From an uncultured Mucilaginibacter sp. (GTDB lineage Bacteria; Bacteroidota; Bacteroidia; Sphingobacteriales; Sphingobacteriaceae), in assembly GCF_903913935.1 (NCBI RefSeq), contig NZ_CAIWNH010000558.1, positions 1 to 36,204 of the forward strand: 36,204 bases of DNA, in the 5' to 3' direction. The stretch's first letter is position 1, and the number at the start of each line of letters is the position of its first letter. Both the position numbers and the translations under genes were made by a program. This document shows, one piece after another, positions 16,801 through 24,407 of this stretch. The notes under the pieces are model-generated. The model ran no database searches and was not told where the DNA came from. It was given only the letters and a program-made list of their open reading frames with translations.

Positions 16801-16835
16801 GAGGTGGTGATGTATATCACCGCCTCTTTTTTTTT
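16801..16835 (+). terminator. Rho-independent terminator after susD
   Basis: GAGGTGGTGA (16801-16810) pairs with TCACCGCCTC (16817-16826), with one G-U pair and a TGTATA loop, followed by a run of nine T. It separates susD from the FG-GAP operon. Confidence 0.9.
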
Positions 16836-16961
16836 AACTTAGCGAGCTGTTTTTGCTGTAAAGCAACCCAATTCAAAACTATTTTTGATACCGGGTTTGT
16901 TGTACACAAAAAAAATCACTGAGAAGAAATTTTGTCCCTCAAAGGATACTATATACCCCAA

Positions 16962-19900
16962 ATGTTTAAGTTGATGAGAAAAAACCTTTATCTATTGCTT
17001 GGTTTATTTTTTCTATTAATAGTATCATGCAAAAAAAAGGATACACTTTTTGAAACGATCCCATCATCATTTTCGGGCGTTAATTTTAATAATAAGATTG
17101 TTGAAAATGACTCGATCAATCCTTTAGATAAGCTCAATATTTACAACGGCGGCGGCGTAGGAATCGGCGATTTTAACAACGATGGCTTACAGGATATTTA
17201 TTTGGTAGGCAACGCGGTACCCAACAGGTTATACATTAATAAAGGTAATTTTAAGTTTCAGGATGTTACTAAGGAGGCTGGCGTAGGCGGCAAGGGGGGC
17301 TGGGGAAGAGGTGTAGCAGTTGTTGACATAAATAATGATGGTTTATTAGATATTTATGTTTGCAATACATTGCTAAGTGATTCCAATAAACGGACAAACC
17401 TGCTTTACATCAACCAGGGGCCCGATAAAAACGGGGTGCCCCATTTTAAAGAAATGGCCAAAGAATATGGCCTTGATATAAAGTTACATTCTACGATGGC
17501 GTCATTTTTTGATTATGATAATGATGGCGACCTGGATATGTACCTTACCGTAAATGATGCAGAATCATCAGATAATACAAGCACATTCAGGCCTATTATA
17601 CGGGATGGAACAGGAAAAAGCACCGGGCATCTTTACCGTAATGATTGGGATCCTGTGTTAAAACATCCTGTTTTTCATGATGTATCAAAACAGGCGGGAA
17701 TCTTGATGGAAGGGTATGGTCACGCTACCACTACGGTTGATATTAACCGGGATGGCTGGAAAGATATCTATGTAACCAACGATTTTTTGCCCGAAAACAT
17801 ATTATACATTAATAATCATGATGGTACATTTACCGATCGGTCAAAGGAATATTTTAAACATACATCAACCAGTTCGATGGGACAGGATATTGAGGACCTG
17901 AATAATGATGGCCTGGCCGACGTTTTTGAGCTGGACATGTTCCCTGAGGACAATTACCGGAAAAAGATGTTTATGAGTTCAAACTCATACCAGGTTTTCA
18001 GAAATTATGATTATTACGGTTACCAGTACCAATATAACCGGAATACATTACAAATTAACCAGGGGCCGCGCCCCGGACAGAATGACTCAATTGGCGAGCC
18101 AGCCTTCAGTGAAACCAGTTTTTTAAGTGGGGTATCGCAAACCGACTGGAGCTGGTGCCCTTTGATAACCGATTTTGATAACGATGGCTTTAGGGATATT
18201 GTTATTACTAATGGCTATCCGCGTGATGTAAATGACCATGATTTTACAACTTTTAGAGCTGAAGCTTATATGGTGGCTTCAAAAAAACAAATACTTGACC
18301 AAATACCAATTATTAAAATACCAAATTATGCCTTTAAAAACGGCGGCAACCTTCAATTCGCGGATGTAACTAAAAGCTGGGGGCTTGATGTACCTACATT
18401 TTCAAATGGCGCTGCCTATGCTGATCTTGATAATGACGGTGATATGGACCTGGTGATCAACAACATTAACGATGAAGTGCTGATCTACAAAAATACAGCA
18501 AGAGAAAAAAATAAAAGCGATAGTCATTACCTGAACATAAAGTTTGCCGGTGGCAGCCAAAACAAGGACGGGATAGGTGCATGGGCCGATATTTATTATA
18601 GTAATAACAAACACCAGGTGTATGAAAACACGCCCTATCGGGGTTATCTTTCTACAATACAAAATATAGCACATTTTGGCGTTGGCAGGGATAGCCTGCT
18701 TGATTCGGTGGTGATCAAATGGCCAAATGGTAAAAAACAATGCCTTGCAAAAGTAAAGGCCGATCAGCTGCTGAAAGTAAAAATGGCAGATGCAAAAGAT
18801 AATTTCACGTTCGATCTGCCTAAAATAAATACACAATCTTTATTTAAAGAAGTAACCCGCAATGTTGGAGTTACCTACAAACACAAAGAAGACGACCTGG
18901 CTGATTTTAATATCCAAAAGCTGATCCCTCATAAATTGTCGCAGTATTCTCCAGCTATTGCTGTAGGGGATGTTGATGGCAACGGGTATGATGATATGGT
19001 GATTGGCGGAACTTCAAAATATCCTGCCCAGTTACTGTTGCAGCAATCCGACGGCAAATTTATCCAACGCGATTTGCTTCCCAAAGGAGCAGATAACCTT
19101 AAAGATCATTTTAAAGATGAAGGGTTACTGTTGTTTGATGCCAATGGAGATGGCCAGCCTGACCTTTATATAGCAAGTGGTGGCTACGAAAATAAGCCAG
19201 GCTCCCCGTATTACCAGGACAGGCTTTACATAAATGATGGTAAAGGCAACTTCACCGAGGCTGTTGATGCACTTCCTAAAAACTACACCAGTAAGCTATG
19301 TGTGAAAGCAATAGATTATAATAAGGACGGTAAGATGGATTTGTTTGTTTCCGGCCGTGTTGAGCCCTGGCATTACCCGAAACCAGTGTCAAGCATGATC
19401 CTTCGCAATGACAGTAAGAACGGGAAAATAAAGTTTACCGATGTTACGGCAACTGTAGCAAAAGACCTGCAAAACATCGGGCTGGTTTGTGATGCAACTT
19501 TTTCTGATTTCGATAATGACGGCTGGCCTGATCTGATACTTACCGGTGAGTGGATGCCGGTAACGTTTTTGAAAAATGACCACGGTATATTTAAGAATGT
19601 TACGACCAATACCGGAATAAGTGATAAATTGGGCTGGTGGAATACCATAGCGGCCGGCGATTTTAACCATGACGGTAAAATTGATTACATTGTTGGTAAC
19701 ACGGGGTTAAATACTTTTTATAAAGCTTCGGATAAATATCCGGTTTATATCACTGCTAAAGATTTTGATAATAATGGTAGTTATGATGCTTTTCCTTCAC
19801 TGTTTTTAAAAGATCAAAGTGGTGAAATGCAGGAGTTTCCGGTGAATACGCGCGATGATATCATCAAACAGATGATAGGTATGCGGGTAAAATTTCAGAA

Positions 19901-20567
19901 TTACAAATCCTATGCCGTAGCGACAATGGATTCAGTTATCACTCCCGAGATGCGGCAGGAAGCTTTACGGCTGAAGGTAAACACCATGGAATCCTGTTAT
20001 TTGCGTAATGATGGAGATGGGAAATTCACAATGACCCCTTTGCCGCTTGAGGCCCAGGTTTCGCAGCTTAATGGGATGGTAGTAGATGATTTTGATGGGG
20101 ATGGAAACCTGGACATTGCTTTAAACGGTAACGACTATGGAACTGAAGTTGGGACCGGGCGCTATGACGCATTTAACGGACTAATGTTAAAGGGCGATGG
20201 GCACGGAAATTTCACACCGCTGACGCTTCAGAAGAGTGGTATTTACATTCCGGGGGATGGAAAGGCCCTTGTAAAATTAATGGGCGCAAAAGGCGACTAT
20301 TTGATTGCTGCGAGCCAAAACAGGGATGTACTTAAAATATTTGAACTAAAACGGGCGGTTCATCCGCTTAAAATCGAACCCACAGACGCCTACGCTATAA
20401 TAAAATATAAAAACGGGAAAATAACCAAATTGGAATTTTATAACGGCACGTCTTTTTTGTCGCAGTCAGGCAGGTTTTTTAATGTTGATAATACCATGGA
20501 ATCAGTAAAAATTACTGACAATATGGGTCGGGGTAGGAATGTTCTGTTAAACCAATATATGAAATGA
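16962..20567 (+). CDS. Large lipoprotein with FG-GAP/VCBS propellers and ASPIC/UnbV domain (CRTAC1-like)
   Basis: About 1,201 residues. The start is taken at ATG 16962 (alternatively 16974; a TTG at 16932 is unlikely), giving a lipoprotein signal ending LFFLLIVSCKKK. At least a dozen Ca-binding-type loops of pattern DxDxDGxxD occur, such as DFNNDGLQD, DYDNDGDLD and DFDNDGFRD in the first half and DVDGNGYDD, DFDNDGWPD and DFDGDGNLD in the second. An ASPIC/UnbV domain (~525-610; HFGVGRDSLLDSVVIKWPNG) separates the two sets, so the protein looks like two propellers around an ASPIC module. It is probably surface-exposed and binds protein or polysaccharide. Its TGA overlaps the next start (ATGA), implying translational coupling with the haloperoxidase-like gene. 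Confidence 0.9.
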   Translation: MFKLMRKNLYLLLGLFFLLIVSCKKKDTLFETIPSSFSGVNFNNKIVENDSINPLDKLNIYNGGGVGIGDFNNDGLQDIYLVGNAVPNRLYINKGNFKFQDVTKEAGVGGKGGWGRGVAVVDINNDGLLDIYVCNTLLSDSNKRTNLLYINQGPDKNGVPHFKEMAKEYGLDIKLHSTMASFFDYDNDGDLDMYLTVNDAESSDNTSTFRPIIRDGTGKSTGHLYRNDWDPVLKHPVFHDVSKQAGILMEGYGHATTTVDINRDGWKDIYVTNDFLPENILYINNHDGTFTDRSKEYFKHTSTSSMGQDIEDLNNDGLADVFELDMFPEDNYRKKMFMSSNSYQVFRNYDYYGYQYQYNRNTLQINQGPRPGQNDSIGEPAFSETSFLSGVSQTDWSWCPLITDFDNDGFRDIVITNGYPRDVNDHDFTTFRAEAYMVASKKQILDQIPIIKIPNYAFKNGGNLQFADVTKSWGLDVPTFSNGAAYADLDNDGDMDLVINNINDEVLIYKNTAREKNKSDSHYLNIKFAGGSQNKDGIGAWADIYYSNNKHQVYENTPYRGYLSTIQNIAHFGVGRDSLLDSVVIKWPNGKKQCLAKVKADQLLKVKMADAKDNFTFDLPKINTQSLFKEVTRNVGVTYKHKEDDLADFNIQKLIPHKLSQYSPAIAVGDVDGNGYDDMVIGGTSKYPAQLLLQQSDGKFIQRDLLPKGADNLKDHFKDEGLLLFDANGDGQPDLYIASGGYENKPGSPYYQDRLYINDGKGNFTEAVDALPKNYTSKLCVKAIDYNKDGKMDLFVSGRVEPWHYPKPVSSMILRNDSKNGKIKFTDVTATVAKDLQNIGLVCDATFSDFDNDGWPDLILTGEWMPVTFLKNDHGIFKNVTTNTGISDKLGWWNTIAAGDFNHDGKIDYIVGNTGLNTFYKASDKYPVYITAKDFDNNGSYDAFPSLFLKDQSGEMQEFPVNTRDDIIKQMIGMRVKFQNYKSYAVATMDSVITPEMRQEALRLKVNTMESCYLRNDGDGKFTMTPLPLEAQVSQLNGMVVDDFDGDGNLDIALNGNDYGTEVGTGRYDAFNGLMLKGDGHGNFTPLTLQKSGIYIPGDGKALVKLMGAKGDYLIAASQNRDVLKIFELKRAVHPLKIEPTDAYAIIKYKNGKITKLEFYNGTSFLSQSGRFFNVDNTMESVKITDNMGRGRNVLLNQYMK

Positions 20568-21883
20568 GAAATGTTAAATTAACGGCAGTTTTGCTTTTAG
20601 CATTAGTTGCCGTGGGTTGTTCCCACAAAAACAAATCAGTACCAATAAATGATGCTGATGTGCTGCATGAAAATGAGCACCAGTTAACACAGGTAATTAT
20701 TTACGATGTGTTTACTCCGCCCGTAGCGTCACGTATTTATGGTTACACGGCACTTGCATCGTATGAGGCGATGCGTTATGCCGACCCGAAATTTAGTTCA
20801 ATTATTACCCAGCTCAAAGGCTTTGGTAATCCGCCCGTACCCCAAAAAGGCAAAGACTACAATTTTGCCTTAGCCGCAACCAAGGCATTTTTTACGGTGG
20901 CACATAAGGTAACCTTTTCTATAGACTCTTTAAAAAAGTATGAAAATGGTGTTTACCAGATGTACAAAGATAATCTTGACGACTCCACATATGCGCGTTC
21001 GGTTGATTTTGGCGAACAAATTGGGAAATTAATATTAAAAAGAGCCGATGTTGACGATTACCCCCAAACCAGGGGAAAACCGAAATATTTAGGTGAAACC
21101 AGCCCTGCAAAATGGCGCCCTACTCCGCCGGATTATATGGATGGCGTTGAATTTTGCTGGGGTGATATGAAAGTTTTGGCTGTTGATTCCTCAAAACAGT
21201 TTTTTCCGGGTCCGCCGCCGGCTTATAGTGAGGATAAAAATAGTGCATTTGTTAAGCAATATATGGAGGTATATAACAAAAACAAAAGCTTAACTGACGA
21301 GGAAAAACTAACTGCCGCTTACTGGGATGATAACCCGTTTGTAATTCAACATAGCGGTCATTTAATGTTTGCTGATAAAAAGATCACTCCCGGCGGGCAC
21401 TGGATAGGTATTACTACCATAGCCTGTAAGCAAAGTCATGCTAACGCAGTTAAAACTGCGCAAGCCTATGCGCTTACTTCAATAGGTTTGTATGATGCAT
21501 TTATATGCTGCTGGGAAGTAAAATATAAATACAGCTATGCAAGGCCGGTGACTAATATTAACGAGAAAGTCGATCATTACTGGCTGCCTTTATTGCAAAC
21601 GCCTCCATTCCCTGAATATACTGCCGGCCACTCCACCATCAGCGCTGCGGCAGCAGTTTTGTTAACACATTAATTTGGCGACAATTTTGCCTTTCAGGAT
21701 ACAAGTGATCTTCATTACATAGGCAAACAACGGCATTTTGACTCTTTTATTAAAGCGGCTGATGAAACTGCCCTGAGCCGGTTTTATGGTGGGATCCATT
21801 ATCTTAACAGTTCACTGGTAGGTGAGGCCCAGGGTAAACAAATCGGCGATTTTATCTGGAATAAATTAAAACTGACTAATTAA
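20564..21883 (+). pseudogene. Vanadium-dependent haloperoxidase-like (PAP2 fold) lipoprotein, interrupted by an in-frame TAA
   Basis: Family role: vanadate-dependent halide oxidation or phosphatase chemistry at a PAP2-type site. The signal ends VAVGCSHKN, a lipoprotein. Three vanadate/phosphate-site motifs are visible: K320...R327-P328 (KYKYSYARP), H356 in YTAGHST, and R406/H412 in SRFYGGIHY. A TAA at 21671-21673 (codon 370) falls between motifs two and three; the same frame continues FGDNFAFQDTSDLHYIG and on to a natural stop at 21881-21883, about 439 residues. The 369-residue truncated product would lack the third motif and be inactive at this site. A single base change or sequencing error would explain it; readthrough is a less likely option. 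It is coupled by ATGA overlap to the upstream gene, and the next gene starts 17 bp after the natural stop. Confidence 0.88.
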
Positions 21884-21900
21884 ACGATTTATAATTTGCA

Positions 21901-23451
21901 ATGAACTTTAAAAAGCCTTATTTATTTACATTCTACCTTATTTTGTTGGTCGGGTTATTCTCCGGTTGCTTATTGATCAACGGTTGTTCCTCAAACGGAC
22001 CCGCTGCGTACACAATTACGGGCGATACCCTTGTTGATGGCAAAAAGCTAGTGGAGATCAATTGTGCCAAATGCCATGCGCTGGTACCGGCAAATGCGCT
22101 TAATAAAAACGTTTGGAGCCACCATACGCTACCACATATGGCGCACTACGTGGGACTGTCTTCTTATCTTGGCGGATATTATAAAAGTGAAAAAGATACA
22201 GGAGGAATGTCATTGTCTGAATGGCAAATCATCGTCGGTTATTACCGAAAGCTGGCCCCTGATACCATACTATCTATCCCAAAGCCAACCCCCTTACTAA
22301 ATGATTGGGCTGGATTTACGTTGAAAAAACCAGAACAGGCTAAGTTTTCGACCTATACAACCATGGCAATGGTAAATCCGTTTACCCATAAAATTTATAC
22401 TTCAGATGCTTTGACGGACAGGTTGCTTGAGTGGGATAGCAATTTTAACGCGCGAAAAGTAACAACGTTGCCATCAACAACTGTGAACGCAATCTTTAAA
22501 AAGGATGACAAAGGAAATAACATTGGCATTTTTTCGAGTATTGGCCAGATACAGGCTGTTGATTTTCCGAATGGCAGGGTGTTAAATATTAACCTTGATT
22601 CAAAAACTGATACAACTGCAAACCTGGTTGCCGATGACCTGGCCAGGCCGGTTCAGACGCTGGAAGGTGATTTTAATAAAGATGGCCTAACCGATGTAGT
22701 AATACTGGGGCAGGGACATTATAGGGGTGGCGTTTATCTATTTAAACAAAATCCTGACCACAGCTATGCCCAATCCAATATTTCAAATAAAGCCGGTGCT
22801 GTTCAGGCGGTAGCAGGTGATTTTAACAATGATGGCTGGCAGGATCTGATGATATTGTTTGGCAGCGGCGATGAGGGTTTATGTTTGTTTTTGAATGACC
22901 ATAAGGGTGGTTTCACCGAGAAGAATTTGCTGCGTTTTCCGCCTGTTTATGGATCAACCAGCTTTCAGCTGGCCGATATGGACCATGATGGCAAACCTGA
23001 CCTAATTTATACAAGTGGTTATAATTTTAATGATTCGCGAATATTAAAGCCCTATCACGGTGTGTATATTTTTAAGAATATGGGTAACTGGGATTTTAAA
23101 CAAAAATGGTTCTACCCGTTAGATGGTTGTACAAAAGCTATCGCAGCTGATTTTGATGGAGATGGCGACCTGGATATTGCGGTAAGTTCATTTTATGCAG
23201 ATCTGCAACATAATCCAGAGGCGGGGTTTGTGTATTTTGAACAGGTAAGCCCTTTTAACTTTAAAGCCCATGCGATCCCTGTTAGTAAAAATGGACGCTG
23301 GTTTACTATGGATGTAGGCGATTACAACGGTGATGGCAAGCCCGATATAGTTTTAGGTAACTACAGTACCGGGTTTATGATACAGGGAGTTAAACCGTTC
23401 TGGGATGCAAAAACTCCTTTTATAGTACTGGAGAATAATTTCAAAAAGTAA
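21901..23451 (+). CDS. Lipoprotein fusing a cytochrome c-type heme motif to FG-GAP/VCBS repeats
   Basis: A 516-residue protein with an N-terminal signal containing two possible lipoboxes (LFSGC, LINGC). Just after it is CAKCH (C55, C58, H59), the c-type heme motif, in VEINCAKCHALVPA, with a nearby methionine (LPHMAHYVG) that could be the distal ligand. The rest (~120-510) is a propeller with FG-GAP loops: DFNKDGLTD, DFNNDGWQD, DMDHDGKPD, DFDGDGDLD and DYNGDGKPD. It follows the haloperoxidase-like gene by 17 bp and probably ends that operon. The heme domain suggests electron transfer at the cell surface or periplasm, perhaps to or from its neighbour; that link is inference. Confidence 0.85.
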   Translation: MNFKKPYLFTFYLILLVGLFSGCLLINGCSSNGPAAYTITGDTLVDGKKLVEINCAKCHALVPANALNKNVWSHHTLPHMAHYVGLSSYLGGYYKSEKDTGGMSLSEWQIIVGYYRKLAPDTILSIPKPTPLLNDWAGFTLKKPEQAKFSTYTTMAMVNPFTHKIYTSDALTDRLLEWDSNFNARKVTTLPSTTVNAIFKKDDKGNNIGIFSSIGQIQAVDFPNGRVLNINLDSKTDTTANLVADDLARPVQTLEGDFNKDGLTDVVILGQGHYRGGVYLFKQNPDHSYAQSNISNKAGAVQAVAGDFNNDGWQDLMILFGSGDEGLCLFLNDHKGGFTEKNLLRFPPVYGSTSFQLADMDHDGKPDLIYTSGYNFNDSRILKPYHGVYIFKNMGNWDFKQKWFYPLDGCTKAIAADFDGDGDLDIAVSSFYADLQHNPEAGFVYFEQVSPFNFKAHAIPVSKNGRWFTMDVGDYNGDGKPDIVLGNYSTGFMIQGVKPFWDAKTPFIVLENNFKK

Positions 23452-23462
23452 AGCTTAAATGA

Positions 23463-23501
23463 TAGACGGTAAGTTGGATCAATAATTCAACTTACCATCT
23501 A
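23463..23501. terminator. Stem-loop between convergent genes
   Basis: TAGACGGTAAGTTG (23463-23476) pairs with CAACTTACCATCTA (23488-23501) with one G-U/A-C mismatch. It lies between the FG-GAP operon and the convergent HD gene. No strong T run follows on either strand, so its terminator role is probable but not certain. Confidence 0.55.
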
Positions 23502-23555
23502 TTAAATCGGCATCAGGTCGCCATTGTTGGTTATCGGAGATGAATGGGCCCGCCA

Positions 23556-24128
23556 CTATTTTGATCTTAAGATCTCAAGATGTGCTTGTTTTCTATCCTG
23601 TCGCAAATTTATAGCTGCATTTGTAAAATAATAATGGCTCTCGAAAAACGACACCTGCAACTTATTCCATTCATCGATGTTTTTTACTACGCCGCCATAA
23701 GCAAATTCCTTATAGAGGAGATCGCTGATCCGGAAAAAATCGTCCCTGCCAAGGTAATCGAGATCAGCATCCGCTATAATCTGTTCTAATAGGTTTTTCG
23801 GCGTTTGCGGTAGCCGCGTTGCCATAATCATACCACTGATTTTTTCAATGTCGCCAGTTCCAAAGCCGAAGTTTGGTAAGTACAATTCTGCTATCCGGCA
23901 TGAGCCTTCTTCGTGATTAGCTGCTCCTTCAATAAATCCGGAATCGTGAAATAAAGCTGCGGTAAGCAATAATTGCATTTCATGTATAGTAATGTTTTCA
24001 AGTTTGCCTAAATTTTCAGCAGCCTCGCAAACATCCATTACATGATCGTAACTATGGTAGGTGAGGTGAGCCGGTAGCTCCCTTTTAAGTTTGTTTAATA
24101 TGAATTCCTTCGCTGCCTGAAACTGCAT
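23556..24128 (-). CDS. HD-domain metal-dependent phosphohydrolase
   Basis: A 190-residue cytoplasmic protein of the HD superfamily. The metal-binding set is present: H29 in YHSYDHVMDV, H61-D62 in ALFHDSGF, and the acidic IADADLDYLG segment (D120-D124). H72 in the ANHEEGS segment fits the additional HD-family ligand region. No nucleotide-specific domain is attached, so the substrate (nucleotide or second messenger) cannot be assigned. It is a single gene, convergent with the FG-GAP operon and divergent from the GH2 gene. Confidence 0.85.
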   Translation of the reverse strand: MQFQAAKEFILNKLKRELPAHLTYHSYDHVMDVCEAAENLGKLENITIHEMQLLLTAALFHDSGFIEGAANHEEGSCRIAELYLPNFGFGTGDIEKISGMIMATRLPQTPKNLLEQIIADADLDYLGRDDFFRISDLLYKEFAYGGVVKNIDEWNKLQVSFFESHYYFTNAAINLRQDRKQAHLEILRSK

Positions 24129-24407
24129 ATGATAACCGTCAAAGCTTTTATCTGATTTAATTCAGCCTGTTGAAATAATATGAATTTGAATAATCTGACC
24201 TTACCTTTCTTTAACGTTATTTATGGGATAAAGTTCATCCAAAATAATACAATAAAACGGTAAATTAGTACAGTTTCTCCTTCATTATAGTTAAGTAGAT
24301 TTACTGCCGTAAATTGTGTGTAGATGAAACACTATGCATTCCCGGACTAAAAAAAATTAAACCAGTTGATGGGTAGTTTCATCTTCAATTAAAAATAAGG
24401 TATATCA
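24129..24407. other. Divergent intergenic region between HD and GH2 genes
   Basis: No gene seen. A 9-bp inverted repeat, AGATGAAAC (24322-24330) and GTTTCATCT (24376-24384), lies 24-86 bp before the GH2 start and could be an operator. No clear TAnnTTTG element. Confidence 0.4.

Noticed and set aside
18402-18836. 144-codon minus-strand open frame within the FG-GAP gene
   Set aside because: Antisense to DxDxDG-coding repeats; cysteine/isoleucine-rich and without family features.
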